A stretch of DNA of 33,673 bases from an uncultured Gemella sp. (GTDB taxonomy: Bacteria > Bacillota > Bacilli > Staphylococcales > Gemellaceae): assembly GCF_900766305.1 (NCBI RefSeq), contig NZ_CAAFUZ010000048.1, positions 1-33,673 on the forward strand, given 5' to 3'. Made by a program: the position numbers and the translations under genes. Positions 5,908-14,329 of this stretch are shown here, in pieces (position 1 is the stretch's first letter; each line of letters opens with the position of its first letter). The notes beneath the pieces are model-generated. The model did no database searches and was not told where the DNA came from. It worked only from the letters and a program-made list of their open reading frames with translations.

Positions 5908-8736
5908 CTATTTTAAAAGTTTTTTCAGAAATTTTCCTGTGTAACTTTCATTGTTTTTAACTAATTTTTCTGGAGTACATTCAGCTAAGATTGTTCCTCC
6001 ACCTACTCCACCTTCTGGTCCTAAATCTATCAGATGGTCGCAGCATTTTATAACATCTAAGTTATGCTCAATCACAACAACGGTATTTCCACCATCAACT
6101 AATTTATCAATAATTTTAATTAATCTACTAATATCATCAATATGTAAACCTGTTGTAGGTTCGTCAAGAATATACAGTGTCTTACCTGTAGATTTCTTAT
6201 AAAGCTCGCTCGCTAGTTTAACCCTTTGAGCTTCTCCTCCTGAAAGTGTTGTTGCACTTTGACCTAGTCTTATATAGTCAAGTCCCACATGAACGAGTGT
6301 CTCTAGTTTGTTTTTAATCTTAGGAATATTTTCAAAGAATTCATATGCTTCCTTAATCGTCATATCTAAGACATCACTTATACTCTTACCTTTGTACTTA
6401 ACTTCTAATGTCTCTCTATTATATCGTTTACCTTTACATACTTCACAAGGTACGTAAACGTCAGGTAAGAAGTGCATTTCAATTTTTAGAATTCCATCCC
6501 CACTACAAGCTTCACAACGCCCACCTTTTACGTTAAAGCTGAAGCGTCCTTTTTTGTATCCACGTAATTTAGCTTCATTAGTGCTTGCGTATAAATCTCG
6601 TATATCATCAAATACACCTGTATAGGTAGCTGGGTTACTTCGTGGTGTTCTTCCTATTGGGCTTTGATCTATATCTATAATCTTATCTATATTCCCTTCA
6701 ATTCCCTCTACCGATTTCACTACAGTTGTATCGATTTCTTCTTTATTTAGAACGTTTTTTACTGAATTAAATAAGATTTCATTAACTAGTGTTGATTTAC
6801 CACTTCCTGAAACCCCAGTTACTCCAATAAATTTTCCAAGTGGGAATTTCACACTAACGTCCTTTAAATTATTTTTTCTAGCTTTCTTAATAATGATATT
6901 TTCACCGTTACCTTCTCTTCTTTCAATTGGCACTGGAATTTTTTTACGCCCTGATAAATATGCCCCTGTTATCGAATTCTCATTCGCCATAATTTCATCA
7001 GGTGTTCCTACTGCTACGACTTGTCCTCCGTGTTCACCTGCTTTAGGTCCTATATCAACTATATAGTCACAAGCTAACATCGTATCCTCATCGTGCTCTA
7101 CTACTAATACTGTATTTCCTAAATCTCTCATAGAAAGCATAGTATTAATAAGTTTTTCATTATCTCTTTGGTGTAAACCTATTGAAGGTTCATCAAGTAT
7201 ATAAGTTACCCCCATCAGTTTCGAACCAATTTGCGTTGCTAATCGAATACGCTGAGCTTCTCCTCCTGATAATGTTCCAGAAGATCTATCTAATGTCAGA
7301 TAATCTAAACCAACATCATTTAAAAACTGTAATCTTGATTTAATTTCTTTAAGTACCAATTTAGCTATTGCATAGTCTTTTTCACTTAGTTTTATATTTT
7401 GGAAAAATTCATAACTATCTTTAATAGACAATTCACAAACTTCTGCAATATTTTTTTCTGCAACATACACTGATAAGATTTCTGGTTTTAATCGTTGACC
7501 TTTACAACTACGACATGAGTCTTCTTTAATATACTTAGCCATAGCTTCTCTTGTCGCTCTAGTCATTCCTGATTTATAACGTCTAAGGATATTATTTGCT
7601 ACTCCTTCAAAATACACTATACGTGAACGTTGCACACCTTCATCATTAATATATTTATGAGTAATTTCTTCTTGATCATTACCGTATAATATAATCTTTT
7701 GTTGTTCATTATTAAGGTCTTTGAATGGAGTATCCATATTTATTCCGAAGTGTTCACATGCACATTTAATTAAACTTGGATAATATGTAGAAGTCGCATT
7801 ATTATAAACTAATATTGCACCTTCATTTATCGTTAAATCTTTTTGAATAATCTTGTTTACATCTACTGTTTCGTGCATACCTAAACCATCACACTCTGGA
7901 CAAGCTCCTTGTGGATTGTTAAATGAAAAGATACGAGGTTCTAAATCACCTAAAGTAAAATCACAGTGTTTACAGCTATATTTTGTTGAAAATAGCTGAG
8001 TAGTTTCTTCTTTAACATCATCAATTTCAACTAAATCATTATTAGAAAGGTTTAATGATGTTTCTAATGAATCAGCTAAACGTGTTTCGATTCCCTCTTT
8101 AATAACTATCCTATCGATAATTACACTAATAGAATGTTTTTTATTTTTATCTAATTCTGGAATGTCACCTACTTCGTATAATTCACCATCAATTTTGAAT
8201 CGAATATATCCATCTTTTATTAGTTTATCTATTAATTTTTTATGAGTACCTTTTTTATCCTTAACAATCGGTGCTACAATTTGGATTCTACTACGTTCTG
8301 GCATTAACATAATCGCGTCTACGATTTGACTTATTGAACTACTCTCAATTTTTTCATGATGATTTGGACAGTAGATTTGCCCAATTCTTGCATAAAGTAG
8401 ACGTAAGTAATCATATATTTCTGTTACTGTCGCTACAGTTGATCTAGGGTTTTTTGATGTCGTTTTTTGATTTATTGATATTGCCGGTGATAATCCTTCG
8501 ATAAGATCAACATCTGGTTTTTCAAGATTACCTAAGAACTGTCTAGCATATGCACTTAAACTTTCCACATAACGACGCTGTCCTTCAGCATAGATAGTAT
8601 CAAATGCCAGTGAACTTTTACCGCTACCACTTAATCCAGTAATAACAACAAACTGATCACGTGGGATTTCTAGATCTATATTTTTAAGATTATTTTCCCT
8701 TGCTCCTTGTATTACAATTTTATTTTTCTTTTGCAT
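5908..8736 (-). CDS. uvrA: UvrA, excinuclease ABC subunit A
   Basis: DNA damage-recognition ATPase of nucleotide excision repair, which loads UvrB at lesions. About 942 residues, normal for the family. It has two ABC modules: Walker A GLSGSGKSS (34-42) and GVSGSGKST in the second half, each with an LSGGEAQR signature. Cysteine pairs of the zinc modules are visible (CKHC with CPEC in the first half, CEAC with CEVC in the second), along with another pair, CRSC. The start at 8736 (MQKKNKIVIQGARENN) has GAGG five bases upstream; an in-frame ATG at 8760 would add eight residues without a good site. Here uvrA stands alone, not beside uvrB. Its promoter is at 8837-8865; no convincing terminator is visible after the stop. 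Confidence 0.97.
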   Translation of the reverse strand: MQKKNKIVIQGARENNLKNIDLEIPRDQFVVITGLSGSGKSSLAFDTIYAEGQRRYVESLSAYARQFLGNLEKPDVDLIEGLSPAISINQKTTSKNPRSTVATVTEIYDYLRLLYARIGQIYCPNHHEKIESSSISQIVDAIMLMPERSRIQIVAPIVKDKKGTHKKLIDKLIKDGYIRFKIDGELYEVGDIPELDKNKKHSISVIIDRIVIKEGIETRLADSLETSLNLSNNDLVEIDDVKEETTQLFSTKYSCKHCDFTLGDLEPRIFSFNNPQGACPECDGLGMHETVDVNKIIQKDLTINEGAILVYNNATSTYYPSLIKCACEHFGINMDTPFKDLNNEQQKIILYGNDQEEITHKYINDEGVQRSRIVYFEGVANNILRRYKSGMTRATREAMAKYIKEDSCRSCKGQRLKPEILSVYVAEKNIAEVCELSIKDSYEFFQNIKLSEKDYAIAKLVLKEIKSRLQFLNDVGLDYLTLDRSSGTLSGGEAQRIRLATQIGSKLMGVTYILDEPSIGLHQRDNEKLINTMLSMRDLGNTVLVVEHDEDTMLACDYIVDIGPKAGEHGGQVVAVGTPDEIMANENSITGAYLSGRKKIPVPIERREGNGENIIIKKARKNNLKDVSVKFPLGKFIGVTGVSGSGKSTLVNEILFNSVKNVLNKEEIDTTVVKSVEGIEGNIDKIIDIDQSPIGRTPRSNPATYTGVFDDIRDLYASTNEAKLRGYKKGRFSFNVKGGRCEACSGDGILKIEMHFLPDVYVPCEVCKGKRYNRETLEVKYKGKSISDVLDMTIKEAYEFFENIPKIKNKLETLVHVGLDYIRLGQSATTLSGGEAQRVKLASELYKKSTGKTLYILDEPTTGLHIDDISRLIKIIDKLVDGGNTVVVIEHNLDVIKCCDHLIDLGPEGGVGGGTILAECTPEKLVKNNESYTGKFLKKLLK

Positions 8737-8774
8737 ATATACCTCAATGTTTCTATACAATCAATTTATTTCTA

Positions 8775-8826
8775 AGTAGAGAATTCTTAACAAATCTTCC
8801 ATATTTTAAAGTAAACCTTCTCTACT
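8775..8826 (-). repeat. Inverted repeat in the uvrA leader
   Basis: A 9-bp perfect inverted repeat (AGTAGAGAA 8775-8783, TTCTCTACT 8818-8826) has a 34-base loop. It starts right after the predicted uvrA transcription start and ends about 30 bases before the ribosome binding site. Function unknown; it does not resemble a Gram-positive LexA box. Confidence 0.5.
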
Positions 8827-8836
8827 CAACTCTCTT

Positions 8837-8865
8837 ATTATAACATAAATTTTATTGAATATTAA
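8837..8865 (-). promoter_or_regulatory. Promoter of uvrA
   Basis: Minus-strand -10 TATAAT (8842-8837) with extended TG (TGTTATAAT). A 17-base spacer leads to a weak -35, TTAATA (8865-8860). The transcript would have a leader of about 95 bases. Confidence 0.6.
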
Positions 8866-8958
8866 AAAAGAAAGTTTTGATGAATATACAAAAATTTTGG
8901 AATAGTCTTTTAATCTTATAAATAGATATCAAAATATATTAAATTTATAATACAAAAA

Positions 8959-9005
8959 GATATGAATCTATTTTACTGATTTGTTCAATAAAAGAGCTTC
9001 ATATC
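8959..9005 (-). terminator. Terminator after the flavoprotein oxidoreductase gene
   Basis: An imperfect hairpin has an outer stem GATATGAA/TTCATATC (8959-8966 with 8998-9005) and a further inner A/T stem. It is followed on the minus strand by TTTTTG. It lies eight bases past the stop of the oxidoreductase gene. Confidence 0.7.
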
Positions 9006-9012
9006 AAAAACG

Positions 9013-9765
9013 TTATTTTAATCCTTTAAAACTATCTATTTTAATTTTCTCCTTACCTATTCCAGCGGATTCTAGAAAATTTTTCATAGTCTCAACATCA
9101 TCAGGTTTGCCTGATAAAAGATATATTGCTCTATTTCCATACTTATCCACTACCTTTTTAAGTTTATCTTGACTTTGTTCTATACTTCCACTAGTTTCAT
9201 AAGTGAAATCTTGTCCTTTCTTAGATAACTCTGTCAACTCTTTATTAAAGACCTTTACCCCATTATCTAAATGATTTAGTATAATCGAACGTTTAGAACT
9301 ACATTCTTTAACAATTGGTCTAATTGCTGCAATACCAACATCAGATGCAAAACACACAATAGGTTCTTGACCATCTACAACCTCTAAGTTTTTATCTAAC
9401 CAACTAACGTTAACCTTTTCACCAATTTGTAAATCAGTTAGTTCTTGTTTAAACTTACTTCCACTATTTCGAGTTAAAAGAACAATCTCATTTTCATCTG
9501 GATTAGATGCAATAGTAAGCCAACGGCTATTTTCCTTTTTATCTTCAATATTAGGAACTGTAACTTTTATATATGAACCTGCCTTCCAACTCATATTATT
9601 TGGTTTTTCAAATCGAAACACATAAAGATTATCACTTACATTATCTGTTGATTTCACAGATAAAGTTTGACTACGTCCAAGAAATACAAATATTCCAGAC
9701 ATTATTACTACCAGAATCGCCGCTATAATAAAAATAATAGTTAACATTTTTCTACCTCTTTTCAT
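9013..9765 (-). CDS. Membrane-anchored FAD/NAD(P)-binding oxidoreductase, ferredoxin reductase-like
   Basis: A 250-residue protein with one hydrophobic helix (about 8-29) and a soluble FNR-fold domain. Visible parts are WKAGSYIKV (about 60-68), the FAD motif RWLT (81-84), a nucleotide-binding segment ASDVGIAAIRP (about 140-150) where most relatives have a glycine-rich motif, and YLLSGKPDDVETMKNFL near the C-terminus where relatives have Cys-Gly-Pro. There is no 2Fe-2S domain and no heme-binding membrane domain. The layout recalls the flavin domain of NqrF or ferric reductases, but the substrate is unknown. Two start codons, ATG 9765 and ATG 9747, each have a GAGG site. The gene follows a tetR gene and has a matching operator upstream (9862-9889), so it is probably TetR-controlled. 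It ends in its own terminator. Confidence 0.8.
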   Translation of the reverse strand: MKRGRKMLTIIFIIAAILVVIMSGIFVFLGRSQTLSVKSTDNVSDNLYVFRFEKPNNMSWKAGSYIKVTVPNIEDKKENSRWLTIASNPDENEIVLLTRNSGSKFKQELTDLQIGEKVNVSWLDKNLEVVDGQEPIVCFASDVGIAAIRPIVKECSSKRSIILNHLDNGVKVFNKELTELSKKGQDFTYETSGSIEQSQDKLKKVVDKYGNRAIYLLSGKPDDVETMKNFLESAGIGKEKIKIDSFKGLK

Positions 9766-9861
9766 TTTCTTCCTCTTTCTTTAAATTATAGTTAATATGA
9801 TGTAGTATAAGATACAGTAATATTAACCAAATTTGTAACTCTATTTAAAATGCAATTGTTT

Positions 9862-9889
9862 ATAATGAATATTTTTTGAAATTCATTCA
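9862..9889. promoter_or_regulatory. Candidate TetR operator upstream of the oxidoreductase gene
   Basis: This 28-base site matches the palindrome at the tetR promoter (10661-10688) at 22 of 28 positions. It has the same spacing and an identical TTCATTCA right arm. The left arm is ATAATGAATA instead of TGAATGAATA, so symmetry is slightly reduced. It lies about 100 bases upstream of the oxidoreductase start. A TATAAA (9864-9859) touches its edge, but I could not find a convincing -35. Confidence 0.6.
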
Positions 9890-9906
9890 TTTTTATTTTA
9901 AAAGAT

Positions 9907-9956
9907 AGTGACTCAAAAATCGAAGTTTCTGAGAAACAAAATTTTGTCGAGTCACT
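9907..9956. repeat. 50-base hairpin between tetR and the oxidoreductase gene
   Basis: Outer perfect 8-bp arms AGTGACTC (9907-9914) and GAGTCACT (9949-9956) enclose an AAAAT/ATTTT pairing and an inner GTTTC-TGA-GAAAC hairpin. It may be the tetR terminator, as TCTTTTAAAA follows on the minus strand. It may instead be a copy of a dispersed small repeat. Confidence 0.6.
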
Positions 9957-10057
9957 TTGCTCAATGGTTTAGCAGATATATAAAAACTTTTATAATGGTA
10001 ATTTAGATATTAATAATCCACTACCTCCATGAGTTTTCATATGAACTTTATTAAATC

Positions 10058-10639
10058 TTAGAACTTTCGGGTATGCCCCTTAAATAATCCTTTTACAAAA
10101 TAAATTGCTAGCTTTTCGGTTGTTTCACTAACATTAGGAATATCTTTTTCCGTAACGTTCATATCTATATAGTTAAAAAGAGTATAGATTTTCAAAATCT
10201 CTTGAATCTTTTCTTGAGAATACCCTTCTGTTTGCAATCGATTAGTAAAATTTTCAACTAAAAACTTATAGAATTGATTAGATGCCTTACCTTCTTCTGA
10301 TGAATAATAGTTGTGTAATTCACTAGAAATAGCAGGATTGTACCACTCTGATAAAATCTTATTAGACGATATTAAACTTCTTGATTGACCAAATAGTTGT
10401 TCTGTAAGCTTAACTATATCACCTTCCCAATCAATATTGTTAATCATGTGTTGTCGAATACGATTGTTTTCTTCTATATAAATATCTAAAAAAATTTTTT
10501 CCTTACTATCATAAAAGTTATAGAAAGATCCTACTGCCATTTTTGCCTGTTTTGTTATTTCTGAAATTGACGTTGATTTGTACCCTTTTTTAGAAAATAC
10601 CTCATGTGCTGCTTCTTTTAAAATATGTTTTTTATCCAT
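10058..10639 (-). CDS. TetR/AcrR-family transcriptional repressor
   Basis: A 193-residue regulator. The N-terminal 50 residues form the TetR helix-turn-helix (ILKEAAHEVFSKKGY, then TSISEITKQAKMAVGSFYNFYDSKEKIF). The variable C-terminal domain, which would bind the ligand, shows no named subfamily. AGAGGTGA lies six bases before the ATG at 10639. Its strong promoter (10690-10718) is directly followed by a perfect 10-bp-arm palindrome (10661-10688) covering the transcription start, a classic arrangement for autorepression. A near copy of the palindrome lies upstream of the downstream oxidoreductase gene. Ligand unknown. Confidence 0.92.
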   Translation of the reverse strand: MDKKHILKEAAHEVFSKKGYKSTSISEITKQAKMAVGSFYNFYDSKEKIFLDIYIEENNRIRQHMINNIDWEGDIVKLTEQLFGQSRSLISSNKILSEWYNPAISSELHNYYSSEEGKASNQFYKFLVENFTNRLQTEGYSQEKIQEILKIYTLFNYIDMNVTEKDIPNVSETTEKLAIYFVKGLFKGHTRKF

Positions 10640-10660
10640 TTATAATCACCTCTCGTTTAA

Positions 10661-10688
10661 TGAATGAATATTTATTTTTATTCATTCA
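10661..10688. promoter_or_regulatory. TetR operator at the tetR promoter
   Basis: A perfect inverted repeat with 10-bp arms (TGAATGAATA and TATTCATTCA) has an 8-base spacer. It begins two bases downstream of the tetR -10 element and spans the expected start of transcription. Size and location fit a TetR-family operator. Confidence 0.8.
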
Positions 10689-10689
10689 T

Positions 10690-10718
10690 ATTTTAACAAA
10701 TATATACTTTAAAGTCAA
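10690..10718 (-). promoter_or_regulatory. Promoter of the tetR gene
   Basis: Minus-strand -35 TTGACT (10718-10713), 17-base spacer, extended -10 TGTTAAAAT (hexamer 10695-10690). Close to the sigma-A consensus, as expected for a promoter held down by a repressor. Confidence 0.8.
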
Positions 10719-10804
10719 TAGTAAATACAATGTAAAAATAGAAATACTTCATTCTTTAGAAAGTATTGAACTTTTATTAAAGAATTATTTAATTTGTCTA
10801 TAAC

Positions 10805-10851
10805 AAAAAATAGAGTTAGAGAAAAATTAATTCTCTATAACTCTATTTTTT
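10805..10851 (-). terminator. Terminator of the cyd operon
   Basis: A long, nearly perfect stem of about 18 bp (10805-10823 with 10831-10851) has one small bulge. A/T tracts on both sides mean it could work in both directions. It lies 37 bases past the cydC stop. Confidence 0.9.
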
Positions 10852-10887
10852 CTTGTTACAAGTTTTTTTAACATTACTTGTTTTATG

Positions 10888-12621
10888 TTACGCAATGTTG
10901 TCCATATCGTATAATCTCTTATACTTATCATTAGTTGCGTATAGTTCACTGTGTGTTCCATCCATCTCTATTTCTCCATCTTTAATGAATATTATTCTAT
11001 CCATATATTCGATAGAGTTTAAATGGTGAGTAATCCAAACTATTGTCTTATCTTTACTAGATTCAAAAATTGTAGTTAATAATTCATGTTCAGTTTTTGG
11101 ATCTAATCCCACAGTCGGTTCATCTAGTAGTAACAATTCGTTATTTTGAATAATACTTCTAGCGAATGCTATACGTTGACGTTCTCCCCCTGAGAACCTA
11201 CTTCCTGTTTCAAATACATTCGTATCAATTCCATCAGGAAGATTTTGTAAAACTTTTGTCAATTGAGCTTTTTCTAAACTCTCATTGATTTTACTCTCTA
11301 CTTCATCCTCTTCTATTCCTGAATCCAATAATGCAAGCTTCAAGTTTTCTCTAATTGTCATATCAAATAGATACGGTTTTTGGTTTAAAAGTGAAATTTC
11401 TGTACCTAACATAGATTCTGTTGGTTTTTTATCAAGAACAATGATCTCACCTTCATAGTTAGTGTGTGTCCCCGTTAGAAGTTTTACCAATGTAGATTTC
11501 CCTACACCACTTCTTCCTAATATTGCAACTTTCTCACCTTTTTTAATAGAAAGTGATAAGTTATTTAAAACAGTTTTACCTTTTTCATATTCGAAAGATA
11601 AGTTTTTAACATCAATAATATTTCCTTCAGAATTTTTTGCATTTACTACTTCGACTTTTTCATCATCTTCTTGAGCATAAAATTCTTTTACTCTATTTAT
11701 TGAAACTTCATATCCTGGAATGTGAGCTACTGCTTCACTCGTCATTACCGCTACACTAAGAACTGATAATACCATCATACAGAATGATGCGATATAGACA
11801 TTTTCGATTACATTATTAACTGTCATATTCCAACAACTATAAATCATTAAGAAAGCTGTTGCACCTGCAAGTAGGTTAACAAAGTTTTCTCTTAAGTGAA
11901 CAAATGTTTTAATTTTTCTTTCACGTTTTAAAAGTTTTTGTTCTTTAGCTTGATAATCATCCATAAATTCATTTACTTTATTAGAAGAAATCCAATCGCT
12001 TAATCCGAAAATAGCACTAGTAAAATCGCGATATAAGTTATACTTAGCTTCTTTCATAATTTGGAAATTTTTTCTAGTAATTGTAAGTGATGCGAATGGT
12101 ACTACAAAAATAATAAATATTCCAAACAATGTTGCTAATAGTGCATAATTCATATCATACCCAAACATTACTGTAATGAAAAGTACATATAATACTAATG
12201 AGATAATACTTGGGAATATTGTTTTTAGATAGATATTTTGCATATTTTCGATATCTTCAGAAATAATACCTAGTAAATCTCCAGATTTATATTCTTTTTT
12301 CAATTTTAATGCTTTTGGTTCTAATATTTTATATACCCTACTACGCATTTTTTCTATTATTCCTAAAACTAAATTGTGGCTCACTAATCTTTGAATATAA
12401 GCAAATGTAGATTGTGCTAAAGAGAATGTTCTTGTTAATACTGTAGGTACTTGTAGCATTAGGATATTTCCTATTTGTAATGATGCTTTACTGATTAAGT
12501 AACCTGATACGTACATTAACGCTGCTCCACTAATAACAGACATTAATCCTAAAAAGACTACTCCACTCATTACACCTTTATTCTTTTTAAGTTCTTTTCT
12601 TATTATTGAATTATTGTTCAC
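10888..12621 (-). CDS. cydC: CydC, heterodimeric ABC transporter subunit for cytochrome bd assembly
   Basis: A 577-residue ABC exporter half with a six-helix membrane domain (about 1-310) and a C-terminal ATPase domain. Walker A GRSGVGKST is at 369-377, the signature FSGGERQ at 476-482, Walker B LLLLDEPT at 496-503 and the switch His at 532. Paired with CydD it forms the CydDC exporter. In E. coli CydDC moves thiols or heme-related cargo and is needed to mature cytochrome bd. The start is a GTG at 12621 with GGAGG eight bases upstream, overlapping the end of cydD by 11 bases. Last gene of cydABDC. C/D naming differs between species; here it follows order and similarity in outline. Confidence 0.92.
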   Translation of the reverse strand: MNNNSIIRKELKKNKGVMSGVVFLGLMSVISGAALMYVSGYLISKASLQIGNILMLQVPTVLTRTFSLAQSTFAYIQRLVSHNLVLGIIEKMRSRVYKILEPKALKLKKEYKSGDLLGIISEDIENMQNIYLKTIFPSIISLVLYVLFITVMFGYDMNYALLATLFGIFIIFVVPFASLTITRKNFQIMKEAKYNLYRDFTSAIFGLSDWISSNKVNEFMDDYQAKEQKLLKRERKIKTFVHLRENFVNLLAGATAFLMIYSCWNMTVNNVIENVYIASFCMMVLSVLSVAVMTSEAVAHIPGYEVSINRVKEFYAQEDDEKVEVVNAKNSEGNIIDVKNLSFEYEKGKTVLNNLSLSIKKGEKVAILGRSGVGKSTLVKLLTGTHTNYEGEIIVLDKKPTESMLGTEISLLNQKPYLFDMTIRENLKLALLDSGIEEDEVESKINESLEKAQLTKVLQNLPDGIDTNVFETGSRFSGGERQRIAFARSIIQNNELLLLDEPTVGLDPKTEHELLTTIFESSKDKTIVWITHHLNSIEYMDRIIFIKDGEIEMDGTHSELYATNDKYKRLYDMDNIA

Positions 12622-14326
12622 TATAGCTACCTCCTACTAGATTAGTTTTCAATTCTTCAAAACGATGTGAATGTTTAAATTCAACAACTTTCTCAAAATC
12701 ACTAACCTTTCCTTGTTCTAGATTTAACACATAATCTACATTATTCAACCAGTGTAGTCTATGTGTAGCTATAATTACAGTTCTTCCTTTAAATAATTCT
12801 AGTAGTTTTTCTTTAATTTCAAACTCTGTTTCTATATCCAGGTGACTTGTTGGTTCATCTAAAATGATTACTTCTCTATTACTAATTAAGGCTCTGGCAA
12901 TAGCAATACGTTGTGCTTGACCACCACTTAACTCTTGACCACCTTCTCCAATATTAGTGTCATAACCTTGTGGTAATGTAGAAATAAATTTATCTAAACC
13001 TACTAACTTACTAATTTCTTTTAAGTGATCATCACTTATATTTTCATTAGAATAGAATAATATATTATTGCGAATTGTATCTGGGAAAATATAAGGGAAT
13101 TGTGATATATATGAAATGTTATTTGACCAATGAACATTTTTTAAATTTGTAACTTCATCATTAATTAATATCTCTCCTTCGCTCTGTTCATTAAAACCAG
13201 ATAGTAATGAGATTAATGAAGTTTTTCCACTTCCACTTTGTCCTACAAGACAAACCTTTTCACCTTTGTTTATTGATAAAGTGATATTATCAAGAATTTT
13301 CTTATCATCTTTTATTAAACTTACATTTTGTAATTTTATACTTTCTACACTAGAAATAGATGATTTTTGAGATATATTTTTCTCGTTATCCACTATCATT
13401 CGATTAATATCTTCATAAGCCATTTGACCATCAAGTGTTGCATGGTAGTCTGTCGCAGCTTGTTTCATTGGAAGGAAAAACTCTGGTGCGATTAATAATA
13501 CCGTAAGTGAAGGTAACAACACAGTACTTCCATCTAATAATAAGATCCCTAATCTCACTGCTAAAAGTGCAATTGCTATTGTTGTTAAGAAATCAAGGGC
13601 GAAGCTGTTTAAAAAAGCTACACTTAGTGTCTTCATAGTACTCTGACGATATTCTCTGTTTTTCTTTTCCATGATCGGTAAGTAGTTTTTACTTACTCCA
13701 AGAAATTTAAGAGTCTCTACTCCTCGAATTGTATCGATAAAGTTATTAGATAATGCTCTATACTTTTTATACTGTCTATTCGCCATATCTCTAGCATTAA
13801 TACCAAGTAATATCATAAAAATAACGATAACAGGTATTACAGATATTATCATTAAAGCTGATACATAATCTGTATAAAATATAAAAATAACAACTAAGGT
13901 TGGGATAATAGCTCCACGGATTTGTTTTGATACGTTTAGTTCAAAATATTGTTTTACTTTTCCTATTCCATCTATCGCTAAAGTTACTAGTTTTCCTGAT
14001 CCTTCTCTTGATGTGAAATCAGGTCCTAAGTCAAAGTAACTCTGAAGTAATTTTCTTCTAAGTTCAGTTTCGAACTTAATAGCATGATTTTCTGTAAAAT
14101 ATTGTTGTAAGTGTAAGAACACTATTCTAAAAATAAAACCTATTAAAAAAAGAACACTATCTCTTGCTACATTATCAAAATTTTTATCAAAAAGTCCCAC
14201 TATGGCTTTTGCTAAAAAAGCAGCTTGTATAATAATACAAGCTGCTTCGAATATTGATAATATTAATAGTGTCAATGTAAGACTTTTTTTAACAGGAAGT
14301 TTTAATTTTGCTTCCTTTTTTCTCAT
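12611..14326 (-). CDS. cydD: CydD, heterodimeric ABC transporter subunit for cytochrome bd assembly
   Basis: A 571-residue ABC half-transporter. The membrane domain spans about residues 1-310. The nucleotide-binding domain has Walker A GQSGSGKTS (362-370), the signature LSGGQAQ (466-472), Walker B VIILDEPT (486-493) and the switch His at 522. The QLSGGQ-like signature and the fold match CydD. It lies three bases after cydB and overlaps cydC, so the four cyd genes form one transcription unit. In this role it works with CydC in the membrane to allow heme insertion into the CydAB oxidase. Confidence 0.92.
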   Translation of the reverse strand: MRKKEAKLKLPVKKSLTLTLLILSIFEAACIIIQAAFLAKAIVGLFDKNFDNVARDSVLFLIGFIFRIVFLHLQQYFTENHAIKFETELRRKLLQSYFDLGPDFTSREGSGKLVTLAIDGIGKVKQYFELNVSKQIRGAIIPTLVVIFIFYTDYVSALMIISVIPVIVIFMILLGINARDMANRQYKKYRALSNNFIDTIRGVETLKFLGVSKNYLPIMEKKNREYRQSTMKTLSVAFLNSFALDFLTTIAIALLAVRLGILLLDGSTVLLPSLTVLLIAPEFFLPMKQAATDYHATLDGQMAYEDINRMIVDNEKNISQKSSISSVESIKLQNVSLIKDDKKILDNITLSINKGEKVCLVGQSGSGKTSLISLLSGFNEQSEGEILINDEVTNLKNVHWSNNISYISQFPYIFPDTIRNNILFYSNENISDDHLKEISKLVGLDKFISTLPQGYDTNIGEGGQELSGGQAQRIAIARALISNREVIILDEPTSHLDIETEFEIKEKLLELFKGRTVIIATHRLHWLNNVDYVLNLEQGKVSDFEKVVEFKHSHRFEELKTNLVGGSYSEQ

Positions 14327-14329
14327 TGA

